The position numbers and the translations under genes are program-made. A stretch of DNA of 46,784 nt from Acinetobacter sp. UBA3106 (GTDB lineage Bacteria > Pseudomonadota > Gammaproteobacteria > Pseudomonadales > Moraxellaceae), in the NCBI GenBank assembly GCA_002365595.1, contig DFAM01000014.1, forward strand, positions 1-46,784, read 5' to 3'. Shown here piece after piece: positions 16,590 to 25,466 of the stretch (the first letter of the stretch is position 1; each line of letters opens with the position of its first letter). The notes below the pieces were generated by a model. That model made no database searches. It worked only from the letters and a program-made list of their open reading frames with translations, and was not told where the DNA came from.

Positions 16590-17591
16590 ATGCGCTCATT
16601 AAAAGACACCCAATTTTCAATTCTTGAACTTGTACCCGTCCGTGATGATAAAAGCATTCAATTTTCATTACATCATGCTTTAGCACTGGCGCAAAAAGCC
16701 GAACAATTGGGCTACACACGTTTGTGGCTGGCAGAACATCACAATATGGATGGAATCGCCAGCTCGGCAACTGCCGTGTTACTGGGTTATATTCTTGCCA
16801 ATACCGAAACTTTAAAGGTAGGTTCCGGCGGTATTATGTTACCAAACCACGCTCCTTTGGTGGTTGCAGAGCAATTTGGTACTTTGGCAACCCTTTACCC
16901 AAATCGTGTTGAACTTGGTTTGGGACGTGCTCCAGGTACAGACCAGGTGACCATGCGTGCCTTACGCCGTGGTCGTCAAGAGACCGAAGACCAGTTTCCA
17001 CAAGATGTGCTGGAAATACTGCAATATTTTAAAGAACCTGTTCCGCATCAACGTATTGTGGCAACTCCAGGCCAAAACACCCATGTTCCAGTCTGGTTGC
17101 TGGGTTCAAGTTTGTTCAGTGCGCAACTAGCTGCAAAATTAGGACTTCCCTATTCATTTGCCTCACATTTTGCGCCGCGTATGTTGGGTCAAGCGATTCA
17201 GCTATATCGTGAGAACTTTGAACCGTCTGAATATCTGGAACGTCCTTATATTTCCATGGGTGTTCCTACTGTAGTGGCTGAGATCGATGAAGAAGCTGAA
17301 TATTTAGCCACCAGTGCCTATCAGCGTGTACTGGGTTTAATGCGTGGACAAAGCTTAAAACTTAAAGCCCCGGTAAAAACCATGGAAGGTTTGTGGTCAC
17401 CAGCGGAAAAAATGTCGGTGGATAACTTCTATGCACTGGCCCAAATTGGTTCACCTCAAACAGTCAAAGCCGGATTAGAAAAGCTGTTAGAAAAATACGA
17501 GGTTGATGAGTTTATTTTTACCTGTGACATCTATGACACGGATAAACGTATTCAGAACTTTGAATTGTTAATGAATATCAAAAATTCTTGA
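16590..17591 (+). CDS. LLM-class flavin-dependent oxidoreductase
   Basis: Luciferase-like monooxygenase-family protein of 333 residues using reduced FMN (or F420 in other groups). It shows LWLAEHHNMDGIASSATAVL, the GSGGIMLPNHAPLVVAEQF segment and VELGLGRAPGTDQ, typical of the MsnO8-like group common in proteobacteria. It is a single-gene unit with its own terminator. The substrate is unknown; members of this group are usually annotated only by family. Confidence 0.92.
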   Translation: MRSLKDTQFSILELVPVRDDKSIQFSLHHALALAQKAEQLGYTRLWLAEHHNMDGIASSATAVLLGYILANTETLKVGSGGIMLPNHAPLVVAEQFGTLATLYPNRVELGLGRAPGTDQVTMRALRRGRQETEDQFPQDVLEILQYFKEPVPHQRIVATPGQNTHVPVWLLGSSLFSAQLAAKLGLPYSFASHFAPRMLGQAIQLYRENFEPSEYLERPYISMGVPTVVAEIDEEAEYLATSAYQRVLGLMRGQSLKLKAPVKTMEGLWSPAEKMSVDNFYALAQIGSPQTVKAGLEKLLEKYEVDEFIFTCDIYDTDKRIQNFELLMNIKNS

Positions 17592-17608
17592 TCGTTTAAA
17601 AATTTCAG

Positions 17609-17636
17609 ATAGCACCTTTTTAGGTGCTATTTTTTA
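17609..17636 (+). terminator. Rho-independent terminator
   Basis: ATAGCACC and GGTGCTAT pair over a T-rich loop, followed by six T. Ends the luciferase-like gene. Confidence 0.92.
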
Positions 17637-18167
17637 TATTAAACCGCAATAATTTTGTTATTTTCCATCCATGTCTCAGATCAGCCTGGATAACGTTTAC
17701 GATCTGTTTAGCTTAGGCATAATAAATATATAAAAAACAATCAAATACAAAAATGAAAAATAAAATGAATCAATACCTTAATAAGCCTAGCTCTTGCCGC
17801 GTAAAAGAATATCCGTGATTTAGACTATTTGCGGATGCATCCCAGCCACCCACATACCAAACTATTCATCTACAGAAGTGCCCAGTCCACAACAGGAAGA
17901 TGGAAAAATTAACTGACATCAAAGCCATTATATTTCATCGTATCCTTCCACATCCTTAAACAACTTTATACATTTTAAAGATAAAACCTGGCCCCTAATG
18001 ACAAGTCTTTATTTTTATATATCAAATAGTTAAATAAATTATTCCAATAAATCAGCACACTAAATCATTGATAAAAATGTTCAGTCTAGTTTAAGCACTT
18101 AGGCAAATTACATTGCCCGGCTTTTTCATACACTTGTAATTAAATAATGATTTTACAGGTATACAGG
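17637..18167. other. intergenic region, nothing recognised
   Basis: About 530 bases with stops in all frames, no strong hairpins and no repeat shared with the rest of the window. The promoter of the diiron protein gene should be near its right end. Confidence 0.5.
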
Positions 18168-19097
18168 ATGGCTTCAATCGACTTGGAAAAAATGCTGGAT
18201 AAGGTCAAAAATACCCAATGGACTTTATCTGATATTGACTGGACTGCCCCAGGAAAAGAGCTGATCACGGCTGAACAATGGCCAAATCTCAAAGAATTTA
18301 TGGCTGATTTAATGTGGATTGAGCATGTGGGTGCACGTGCTTTTGCCGCGATGTCAAAAAAAGCGCCCAATCCGGTGCTGGCGGAAATGTATGCCATCTT
18401 TCATGCAGAAGAACAGCGCCATGCCAATGCAGAAATGGCATTAATGAAACGCTGGAATATGCTGGAAGATGACATTCCCAAACCCAATAAAAATCTGCGC
18501 CTGATTATTAAATGGTTAGATCGTTATGCAGATGACATGCCCTTCTATATTTTAGGTGCGGTCATTCCAATGCTGGAAGTTGCCCTGGATGGTGCTTTAT
18601 GTACTTTTTTGCTCGACAGCGTCGATGATCCTGTTTGTCATCAGGCATTTAAACTGATCAATGGCGATGAAGCACGTCACCTTGGGGTAGGTTTTAGTGT
18701 GATGGAAGCCCAAGGCTATAACAAAAGCTTTATTCAACTTGCTCAGATGGCTGCCAGAGCCATAGACCCACGCATAATGCTCGGTATTTTGGCTTATTTA
18801 CCGCTAATTAATAAAATGCGTGACAATGTTATAAAATTGGGCCTTGCAGAAGAAAAACTCTATGCTGCAATGAACAAATTTTCTAGAATTGGTGGCCGAA
18901 CTGCAGCGGGACGTCGTAATCCCTGGTATCAGATTATCCAGTTTCATGCTTACAAAGTGGTCGATCGCAAGCAAAAATGGTTCCATATTCCGGTCGATAT
19001 CATGGTAAGGATGACTGACAAGATTCCAGAAAAATCTTTACCCAAAGTTCCATCTTGGATATACCAGTTAACTGCAGAACCAACTGCAACGAAGTAA
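18168..19097 (+). CDS. ferritin-like diiron protein, possible oxygenase
   Basis: 309-residue helical protein with a four-helix diiron pattern: Glu52 (MWIEHVG), ExxH at 82-85 (EEQRH), Glu137 (MLEVAL) and ExxH at 168-171 (EARH). This set matches ferritin-like carboxylate-bridged diiron oxidases and oxygenases. Substrate unknown. The ATG at 18168 has ACAGGT upstream; an in-frame ATG at 18147 has no site. The next gene, 20 bases downstream, encodes a monooxygenase-like fragment, so the two are probably an operon in oxygen chemistry. Other possible roles are fatty-acid desaturation or N-oxygenation; sequence alone does not decide. Confidence 0.82.
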   Translation: MASIDLEKMLDKVKNTQWTLSDIDWTAPGKELITAEQWPNLKEFMADLMWIEHVGARAFAAMSKKAPNPVLAEMYAIFHAEEQRHANAEMALMKRWNMLEDDIPKPNKNLRLIIKWLDRYADDMPFYILGAVIPMLEVALDGALCTFLLDSVDDPVCHQAFKLINGDEARHLGVGFSVMEAQGYNKSFIQLAQMAARAIDPRIMLGILAYLPLINKMRDNVIKLGLAEEKLYAAMNKFSRIGGRTAAGRRNPWYQIIQFHAYKVVDRKQKWFHIPVDIMVRMTDKIPEKSLPKVPSWIYQLTAEPTATK

Positions 19098-19117
19098 AAA
19101 TAAGAAAGGATATAAAA

Positions 19118-19672
19118 ATGGTTAACAAGAAAAAGAATCCGCTGGATGGGTTCTTTCAAAATTCATCCGATTTTTTCCAGAAATTCCAGGGAAAAATTGT
19201 TGCTGCTGAAGATATTAAAAACTTTGATTTTACAGATTTAAATGTAGCTGTTGTGGGGGGCAACCAAATGACAGTCATGCATCTGGAGCACATCTGCAAT
19301 ACTGCAAAATTTGTAAAAGTCTTTCAAAATATGCCGCTTTTCATTTTGCCGCAAACTGAAAGAGGCATTCACAAACTGCTTTCACATCCTTTAATTATCA
19401 AGAATCGTCGTTTATTTAATAACCGCATCAAATCGTTATTGGCTATTCGCTATCTGGAATCCCAGGTTCAGGATACCTGGTTAAAACGCCAGCTTATGCC
19501 CAATTCGGCAGCTGGCAATAAGATATTTCTCAAATCGGATAGTTATTACACTGCACTACAACGGGATAACTGCAAGCTGATTACCTGGCCTGTGGTAAAA
19601 ATTACTGAAAATGCGATCCAAAGCATGGAAGGTGTTGAACATATTATAGATGTAATTATTACGACCTATTAA
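19118..19672 (+). CDS. truncated flavin-containing monooxygenase-like protein
   Basis: 184-residue protein resembling only the central NADPH-binding part of flavin-containing/Baeyer-Villiger monooxygenases: the strand LNVAVVGGNQ where full enzymes have VAVIGxGxSA, KFVKVFQNMPLFILPQ (VFQRTPxWxxP in the family), LKRQLMPN, then SDSYYTALQRDNCKLIT. It ends with DVIITTY at the point where the family shows DxIxxATGY. The N-terminal FAD-binding fold and the C-terminal domain are absent and not found in the flanks. The dinucleotide glycine motif is degraded, so it is unlikely to be an active monooxygenase alone. ATG at 19118 follows AGAAAGGA. It is intact as a reading frame, so it may be a retained accessory protein. 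Confidence 0.75.
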   Translation: MVNKKKNPLDGFFQNSSDFFQKFQGKIVAAEDIKNFDFTDLNVAVVGGNQMTVMHLEHICNTAKFVKVFQNMPLFILPQTERGIHKLLSHPLIIKNRRLFNNRIKSLLAIRYLESQVQDTWLKRQLMPNSAAGNKIFLKSDSYYTALQRDNCKLITWPVVKITENAIQSMEGVEHIIDVIITTY

Positions 19673-19764
19673 TCGCTTTAACAGTAAAAAAGAGGGTCAT
19701 GCTATTTCTGTTCCAGAGTTTAATTAAAGCAGATTTTGGAGACACGCAGTGTCTCCCTCCTTAC

Positions 19765-19815
19765 GCTGCCTTTTAAAGCAGTATTTAAAACTGGCTCAAG
19801 ATGTTGTGTATAAAT
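19765..19815 (-). repeat. dispersed intergenic repeat, partial inverted copy C
   Basis: Read on the minus strand it gives TACACAACATCTTGAGCCAG, then TTTTAAATACTGCTTTAAAA, closely matching copy A near 7064-7110. It has no inverted-repeat ends or transposase. Confidence 0.72.
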
Positions 19816-20041
19816 AACCAAGGCTTTTCTTAGGGATTCAAAATATATTTTAAGATCCTCATTTTGGCCTCTTAAAAGCAAGAGATCGCCTATATAAATG
19901 AGATTTGATTTTATTGAAAACTGCGGCAGTAAATGCTTCTAACGACTATAAGATGATTTTAAATCTTCGAATAGGCAAAGAGTCGAAACATATCAAAGCT
20001 ATTTAATTAACGAAACCTTACGAGCCTATGCTATGAGCCAT

Positions 20042-20063
20042 GAGACAGTAATGTCTCTTTTTT
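20042..20063 (+). terminator. Rho-independent terminator on the plus strand
   Basis: GAGACA-GTAA-TGTCTC followed by six T. The nearest plus-strand gene ends 370 bases upstream, so the transcript it ends has a long 3' part or is a separate RNA. Confidence 0.75.
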
Positions 20064-20068
20064 ATATA

Positions 20069-20839
20069 TTATTTTACCGTACCGATATATTGATAATGAT
20101 CTTTAGTCTTTTGATAACGCAAATAATTTTGGGTTAATTCACCAGATGGTCTGATGACTAAAATATCTATATGGTTAAGTTCTTTGGACATACGAATATA
20201 GTGCCGGTTCATATTAAAAGGCTCTATATTTTGGGGATAATAATTACAGTCATAATCAACATTAATATGGTTCATGGTTTGAGTTCTGGTTTTAAACACA
20301 TTAATAGCTTTATATTTTGCATTCTTGATGTGTGCTGCCTGTAAAGCATAAGCCCCAACACAGCTACTGCCGACATAAGTACTGGAAATGAGATAAACCG
20401 TTTGCTGGTTCAACTGCGTTTGCTGAACAGATCGGATAAATCCCCCATCCTTCACTGCCTGAGTAACTACTTTTTTGCCCTGTTTAAATTGCACATAGGA
20501 CTCAAATTCCCGCATTGTGCCGCCTGCAGAGACATCAAATGTATAAAATTTAAGCTTTCGATCAGGGCTATAATAGATAGAAATCATGTTTTTACTGGTT
20601 AGATTTTTAAAATTATAGTCAAAACTTTGCGGATGACTCTCAATAAAATCGGCTATTTTTAAAGCTGCCTGTTGATTAATTCCATCACTTTCATAACGGT
20701 CTGTTAAACGGCTTTGATCATATTGTTTGAGTATTTGGGTTTCAAAATCCTGCACAGATTCTGCGAAAACCGGAATATTTATCAGACTGGCCACAGCCAA
20801 ACAAAGCGCTATTTTTCTTGTTTTTAATACTTTATTCAT
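20069..20839 (-). CDS. exported protein of unknown function
   Basis: 256-residue protein with a clear signal peptide (ALCLAVASLINIPVF, cleavage after FAE near residue 26). No domain recognised. The mature part is rich in beta-type and tyrosine-containing stretches (MISIYYSPDRKLKFYTFDVS, QQTVYLISSTYVGSSC) and has two cysteines that could form a disulfide. The ATG at 20839 is chosen because it directly precedes the basic signal-peptide start; an upstream in-frame start at 20914 would overlap ppsR. It follows ppsR in the same direction, but a terminator lies between. Confidence 0.8.
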   Translation of the reverse strand: MNKVLKTRKIALCLAVASLINIPVFAESVQDFETQILKQYDQSRLTDRYESDGINQQAALKIADFIESHPQSFDYNFKNLTSKNMISIYYSPDRKLKFYTFDVSAGGTMREFESYVQFKQGKKVVTQAVKDGGFIRSVQQTQLNQQTVYLISSTYVGSSCVGAYALQAAHIKNAKYKAINVFKTRTQTMNHINVDYDCNYYPQNIEPFNMNRHYIRMSKELNHIDILVIRPSGELTQNYLRYQKTKDHYQYIGTVK

Positions 20840-20866
20840 ATAAATACTCTCTTTATTTTCGATGAT

Positions 20867-20904
20867 AAAAAAAGGAGTTAAACTTTGATTTAACTCCTTT
20901 TTTA
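20867..20904. terminator. terminator after ppsR
   Basis: AAAAAAGGAGTTAA and TTAACTCCTTTTTT pair around an ATCAAAG-type loop, flanked by A and T runs. On the minus strand it ends ppsR three bases past its stop; it reads well in both directions. Confidence 0.9.
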
Positions 20905-20906
20905 AA

Positions 20907-21743
20907 TTACCCAATACGACGTTTTAAACCTGTCATCTGTAAAATCCGAGTTGAAATTTCTTCAATCGACATTTCAGAAACGTTCAGATATTTAATCCCT
21001 TCTGAAATATAAATACCTTCTACTGCACGCAGTTCCATCTGGCATTGACTGAAACTTGCATAACGGCTATTGGCTTTACGCTCGGTACGAATCGCTACAA
21101 GTCGCTCTGCATCAATCATTAAGCCAAATAGCTTATTTTTGTGTGCTCTTAATACCGCCGGTAAACGGTTGTCATCCAGGTCTTCTTCGGTCAGTGGATA
21201 ATTTGCCACACGAATTCCAAACTGTAATGACAGGTAAATTGAGGTTGGGGTTTTACCAGAACGGGAAACCCCGATCAGGATTAAATCAGCCTTGTCATAA
21301 TGTCGTGTACGAGCGCCGTCATCGTTATCCAGGGCAAAATGCACTGCATCTATACGTGCTTTATAAGACTCAGAGTCGGTTACAGCATGGGTTTGTCCGA
21401 CTAAAGTTGTAGGCGCAGTACCTAAAACCTCAGACAACTTACCAATAAGCCCTTCAAAAACATCAAGATTTACCGCATTTGCAGTATTGATAATATCACG
21501 CGCATAAGGGTCTACCAGGGTATCAAACACCAAAGGTTGTTGCCCGTCCAGATCGGCACGCTGGTTAATTTCAGCTACAACATTCATTGCAGCCTCTTCT
21601 GAAGTAATATAAGGAATAATATGAATGTCAAAATCTACATGAGGAAACTGTGCTAACAGTGAGTGTCCAAGGGTTTCAGCAGTAATTGCAGTACCATCAG
21701 AGATAAAAAAAACACTGCGCTTAATCTGTTTACCTTCTGACAT
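20907..21743 (-). CDS. ppsR: PEP synthase regulatory kinase/pyrophosphorylase
   Basis: DUF299-family bifunctional enzyme that inactivates phosphoenolpyruvate synthase by ADP-dependent threonine phosphorylation and reactivates it by phosphate-dependent removal. The 278-residue sequence starts KRSVFFISDGTAITAETLGH as in the family and has the P-loop GVSRSGKTPTSIYLS near residue 155. Length is normal. It is divergent from ppsA, its target, with 153 bases between them; this pairing is widespread in proteobacteria. Confidence 0.97.
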   Translation of the reverse strand: MSEGKQIKRSVFFISDGTAITAETLGHSLLAQFPHVDFDIHIIPYITSEEAAMNVVAEINQRADLDGQQPLVFDTLVDPYARDIINTANAVNLDVFEGLIGKLSEVLGTAPTTLVGQTHAVTDSESYKARIDAVHFALDNDDGARTRHYDKADLILIGVSRSGKTPTSIYLSLQFGIRVANYPLTEEDLDDNRLPAVLRAHKNKLFGLMIDAERLVAIRTERKANSRYASFSQCQMELRAVEGIYISEGIKYLNVSEMSIEEISTRILQMTGLKRRIG

Positions 21744-21844
21744 TAAAATTCTCCTTAAATATTTGTCTAAGTGCTGTAAAATCTTTATAGTAAACCGATC
21801 TTACATGACTGTCGCCGAGTAAATCAAAAAGCCAGGCGATTTGT

Positions 21845-21850
21845 TATAAT
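21845..21850 (+). promoter_or_regulatory. candidate -10 element of ppsA
   Basis: TATAAT lies 47 bases before the ppsA start. No good -35 hexamer stands at the usual distance, so an activator may be needed or the match may be chance. Confidence 0.4.
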
Positions 21851-21896
21851 TTCATGCCAAGATAGTGATTAATACTGCAAAAGTGGAGTAACAACT

Positions 21897-24275
21897 TTGG
21901 AAGCGCGCGTAATTGGTCTAGAAAAATTAGGGAAACACGACGTTGAGCTCGTTGGTGGGAAAAACTCATCACTGGGTGAAATGATCAGCCACTTATCTAA
22001 TGCTGGTGTATCAGTCCCGGGTGGCTTTGCAACCACAGCGGCTGCGTATCGTGAATTTCTCGAGCAAAGCGGCCTAAACGCTAAAATCAACGCAGAGTTA
22101 TCAACTTTAAATGTTGATGACGTTAATGCGCTTGCAGTAAGTGGCGCCAAAATTCGCCAATGGATTGTCGATACTCCGCTTACGGCAGAACTGGAAAAAG
22201 AAGTTCGCACCGCTTTTGCAGAATTATCTAACGGCAACCCTGATATCGCGGTTGCCGTTCGTTCATCTGCAACTGCAGAAGATTTACCAGACGCTTCTTT
22301 TGCGGGACAACAAGAAACTTTCTTGAATATCCGTGGCATCGAAAACGTTCTGATCGCGATTAAGGAAGTCTTTGCTTCTCTTTATAACGACCGCGCAATC
22401 TCTTACCGTGTACACCAAAACTTTGCACATGATGTTGTTGCTCTTTCTGCTGGCGTACAACGTATGGTTCGCTCAGAAACTGGCGCTGCGGGTGTAATGT
22501 TTACCCTAGATACAGAATCTGGTTTCCGTGATGTGGTGTTTATTACTGCATCTTATGGTTTGGGTGAAATGGTCGTTCAAGGTGCAGTAAACCCTGACGA
22601 ATTCTACCTGTCTAAACCATTATTAAATGCAGGAAAACATTCTATCCTGCGCCGTAATCTTGGCTCTAAACACCAAAAAATGATTTATGGCGAAGAAGCT
22701 TCTGCAGGTAAATCTGTTGTTGTGGTAGATGTTGAAAAACAAGATCGCCAACAATTCGCGTTAAATGATCACGAACTGCAAGAACTTGCTAAACAGGCAT
22801 TAATCATTGAAAACCATTATGGTTCTCCAATGGACATCGAATGGGCGAAAGATGGCGACGACGGCCAAATCTATATCGTTCAAGCACGTCCTGAAACTGT
22901 AAAAAGCCGTGAAAATGTCGGCACAATGGAACGTTACCTGCTTAAACAAAAAGGTACTGTGGTGTGTGAGGGCCGTTCAATTGGTCAACGTATCGGTTCT
23001 GGTAAAGTTCGTATCGTTTCTTCAATCAAAGAAATGGACAAGGTACAAGACGGTGACGTACTTGTATCTGATATGACTGACCCGGATTGGGAACCAGTGA
23101 TGAAACGTGCTGCTGCGATTGTCACTAACCGTGGTGGTCGTACGTGTCACGCTGCAATCATTGCACGTGAATTAGGTGTACCTGCAATTGTAGGTTGTGG
23201 TAATGCCACTGAAGTACTTGTTGATGGTCAAGAAGTAACTGTTTCTTGTGCTGAAGGTGATACAGGCTTCATTTACGAAGGTGCTTTGGATTTCGAAATT
23301 CAACGCAACTCTATCGAATCTATGCCAAAACTTCCGTTCAAAATCATGATGAACGTGGGTAACCCTGACCGCGCATTTGACTTCGCTCAAATTCCGAACG
23401 AAGGTATTGGTCTTGCACGTTTAGAATTCATCATCAACCGTATGATTGGTGTACATCCTAAAGCATTGTTGAATATTGATAGCCTTCCACGCGAAACTCG
23501 TGCAGCTGTTATGGCGCGTACTGCGGGTTACTCTTCTCCAATCGAATTCTATGTAGAAAAACTGGTTGAAGGTATCTCTACCCTAGCTGCTGCTTTTGCT
23601 GACAAACCGGTGATTGTTCGTATGTCTGACTTCAAGTCAAACGAATACGCGAACTTGATTGGCGGTAAATTGTACGAGCCAGAAGAAGAAAACCCAATGC
23701 TAGGTTTCCGTGGCGCGAGCCGTTATGTTTCTGATAACTTCCGTGACTGCTTTGAACTTGAATGCCGTGCATTGAAGAAAGCACGTGACGAGATGGGCTT
23801 AACCAACATTCAGATCATGATTCCTTTCGTACGTACTGTAGCTGAAGCGAAACGTGTGATTGAACTGTTGGCTCAAAATGGTCTTAAACGCGGTGAAAAT
23901 GGCCTTAAAGTAATCATGATGTGTGAATTGCCAACTAACGCGTTGTTAGCTGAACAATTCCTTGAACACTTCGATGGTTTCTCTATCGGTTCTAACGACT
24001 TGACTCAGTTAACCCTAGGTCTAGACCGTGACTCTGGTATTGTTTCTCACCTGTTTGATGAACGTGATCCAGCGGTTAAAGCACTTCTTTCTATGGCCAT
24101 CCATGCATGTCGTAAAGCTGGCAAATACGTAGGTATTTGTGGTCAAGGTCCTTCTGATCACCCTGATCTTGCACAATGGCTGATGGAACAAGGTATTGAA
24201 TCTGTTTCTTTAAACCCAGACTCGGTTTTAGACACTTGGTTCTTCCTTGCTGAAGAAAAAGCTCAACAAGCTTAA
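21897..24275 (+). CDS. ppsA: phosphoenolpyruvate synthase
   Basis: Converts pyruvate, ATP and water to PEP, AMP and phosphate for gluconeogenesis. The 792-residue protein has the usual three parts: an N-terminal ATP-binding domain (VGGKNSSLGEMI, AVRSSATAEDLPDASFAGQQ), the phosphohistidine domain (GGRTCHAAIIARELG, His418) and the C-terminal PEP/pyruvate barrel with Cys748 in GICGQGPSD. The best start is a TTG at 21897: GGAG lies nine bases upstream and the family N-terminus begins there. It is regulated by PpsR, encoded divergently. Confidence 0.98.
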   Translation: MEARVIGLEKLGKHDVELVGGKNSSLGEMISHLSNAGVSVPGGFATTAAAYREFLEQSGLNAKINAELSTLNVDDVNALAVSGAKIRQWIVDTPLTAELEKEVRTAFAELSNGNPDIAVAVRSSATAEDLPDASFAGQQETFLNIRGIENVLIAIKEVFASLYNDRAISYRVHQNFAHDVVALSAGVQRMVRSETGAAGVMFTLDTESGFRDVVFITASYGLGEMVVQGAVNPDEFYLSKPLLNAGKHSILRRNLGSKHQKMIYGEEASAGKSVVVVDVEKQDRQQFALNDHELQELAKQALIIENHYGSPMDIEWAKDGDDGQIYIVQARPETVKSRENVGTMERYLLKQKGTVVCEGRSIGQRIGSGKVRIVSSIKEMDKVQDGDVLVSDMTDPDWEPVMKRAAAIVTNRGGRTCHAAIIARELGVPAIVGCGNATEVLVDGQEVTVSCAEGDTGFIYEGALDFEIQRNSIESMPKLPFKIMMNVGNPDRAFDFAQIPNEGIGLARLEFIINRMIGVHPKALLNIDSLPRETRAAVMARTAGYSSPIEFYVEKLVEGISTLAAAFADKPVIVRMSDFKSNEYANLIGGKLYEPEEENPMLGFRGASRYVSDNFRDCFELECRALKKARDEMGLTNIQIMIPFVRTVAEAKRVIELLAQNGLKRGENGLKVIMMCELPTNALLAEQFLEHFDGFSIGSNDLTQLTLGLDRDSGIVSHLFDERDPAVKALLSMAIHACRKAGKYVGICGQGPSDHPDLAQWLMEQGIESVSLNPDSVLDTWFFLAEEKAQQA

Positions 24276-24286
24276 GAAACTATGTT

Positions 24287-24317
24287 AAAAAAAGACCCAC
24301 ATTTGGGTCTTTTTTTT
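24287..24317 (+). terminator. Rho-independent terminator of ppsA
   Basis: AAAGACCCA and TGGGTCTTT stem with a short loop and a run of eight T. Confidence 0.93.
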
Positions 24318-24376
24318 CATCTATAATTTAAGGGTTTGCTCTACAAACCTAATTTACGTTTTGAGATTTAATATTT

Positions 24377-25147
24377 ATGCAAATTTACTTGGCTCGTAAT
24401 AATCAACAAGCTGGTCCATACACCTTAGAGCAGTTAAATCAAATGCTCGCTAGCCAGCAAGTGCTGCTTACAGATTTGGCTTGGCATCAAGGCATGACCG
24501 AATGGAGAGCTTTAGGTGAATTAACCCAAGGTAAACTTGTATATCAACCTGAAGGTTATACAGCTCCTGCCCCTTTCCCTGAGCAAACACCTTTGCAAAA
24601 TTCTACTATTCGTAAAATTCAAGTTGAAAAAAGAGCCGTATCCAATAATGAACTCGCTTCAATTAGCACCCGGATCCTGGCAAAAATTATCGATTTACTG
24701 CTTTGGTTACCCGCCGCAGCGATTCCCTCTTTTTTTCTAAAACCGGATCAATTTAACCAGTTATCTGAGATTCAGCAAAAGATGCAATCGGCGGACAGTG
24801 CAACTCAGGCCACGCAGTTACAACAGCAATTGTTTACTCTAATTCCGGCTGAAGCATGGCAAGCGATGTGTGTATACATCATCATTATGCTTGGAATTCA
24901 GGCATTTATGTTAGCAAAATCAGGGCAAAGTATCGGTAAAAAATTGACTAAAATTAAAATTGTAGATGCCGACAGTGGTGAAAAACCCAGTCTGATGCGT
25001 GTTTTCACTTTACGCAGCTTTATTTTTATTGTTTTAAATTTGCTATTTATGCCATTTATTACAATTCTTGATCATGTATTCGCAATTGGCGAAAAACGCC
25101 AAACCCTGCATGATAAATTAGCGAAAACCAAAGTGGTCAAACAGTAA
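24377..25147 (+). CDS. GYF-like and RDD domain membrane protein
   Basis: 256-residue inner-membrane protein. Residues 1-55 look like a GYF_2-type domain (YLARNNQQAGPYTLEQLNQM, WHQGMTEWRALGEL). Residues about 95-250 are an RDD domain: IDLLLWLPAAAIPSFFLKP, a second hydrophobic span near 165-185, QSIGKKLTKIKIVD, and a last helix near 215-235. RDD proteins are small membrane proteins of mostly unknown or ion-transport function; the GYF-like domain may bind proline-rich peptides. It is a single-gene unit between two terminators. Confidence 0.88.
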   Translation: MQIYLARNNQQAGPYTLEQLNQMLASQQVLLTDLAWHQGMTEWRALGELTQGKLVYQPEGYTAPAPFPEQTPLQNSTIRKIQVEKRAVSNNELASISTRILAKIIDLLLWLPAAAIPSFFLKPDQFNQLSEIQQKMQSADSATQATQLQQQLFTLIPAEAWQAMCVYIIIMLGIQAFMLAKSGQSIGKKLTKIKIVDADSGEKPSLMRVFTLRSFIFIVLNLLFMPFITILDHVFAIGEKRQTLHDKLAKTKVVKQ

Positions 25148-25159
25148 CCATACAATTCA

Positions 25160-25187
25160 ACAGGGATTGTTTTATATCCCTGTTTTT
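25160..25187 (+). terminator. Rho-independent terminator of the RDD gene
   Basis: ACAGGGAT and ATCCCTGT pair over an eight-base loop and are followed by five T. Confidence 0.85.
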
Positions 25188-25280
25188 CCCCCAGAATATT
25201 GATATTAAAATAAAATTCATATAATAAAAGTTCAATTCCGACTAAAAAAATCAGTTTTTATAACAGGTATTTAAAGCCAC

Positions 25281-25310
25281 TTTACATATAGCTTAGTTTC
25301 TCGATATAAG
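25281..25310 (+). promoter_or_regulatory. candidate promoter of the cyo operon
   Basis: TTTACA (25281-25286) and TATAAG (25305-25310) are spaced by 18 bases, giving a start near 25317. This would place the hairpin at 25333-25410 fully inside the 5' leader. Confidence 0.5.
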
Positions 25311-25332
25311 GCATAATGCCCTACAACGTAGC

Positions 25333-25410
25333 GGTGTCTCATGATTGGGAAGGATTTACTATGCTTAGATTTTCTAAGTGAAAAATAAACATTTCCAATC
25401 ATGCGACACT
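25333..25410 (+). promoter_or_regulatory. long hairpin in the cyoA 5' leader
   Basis: TGTCTCATGATTGGGAA (25335-25351) can pair with TTCCAATCATGCGACA (25393-25408): nine consecutive pairs (CATGATTGG/CCAATCATG), then four (TGTC/GACA) across a mismatch. Inside its loop a perfect CTTAGA/TCTAAG hairpin sits at 25364-25378. The structure ends 57 bases before the cyoA start. A role in mRNA stability or translation control is inferred. It could alternatively be a repeat remnant. Confidence 0.6.
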
Positions 25411-25466
25411 TTAATCGCTATCCCCATATTAAATTAGGGAATGGGACTCTTCACCGAGGTTGTAAA

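Larger units (their letters stand above)
19673..20068. other. intergenic region with inverted repeat copy and a terminator
   Basis: About 395 bases. It holds a perfect GGAGACAC/GTGTCTCC hairpin (19738-19756), the inverted partial copy of the dispersed repeat and a plus-strand terminator at 20042-20063. No coding frame is supported. Confidence 0.6.
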
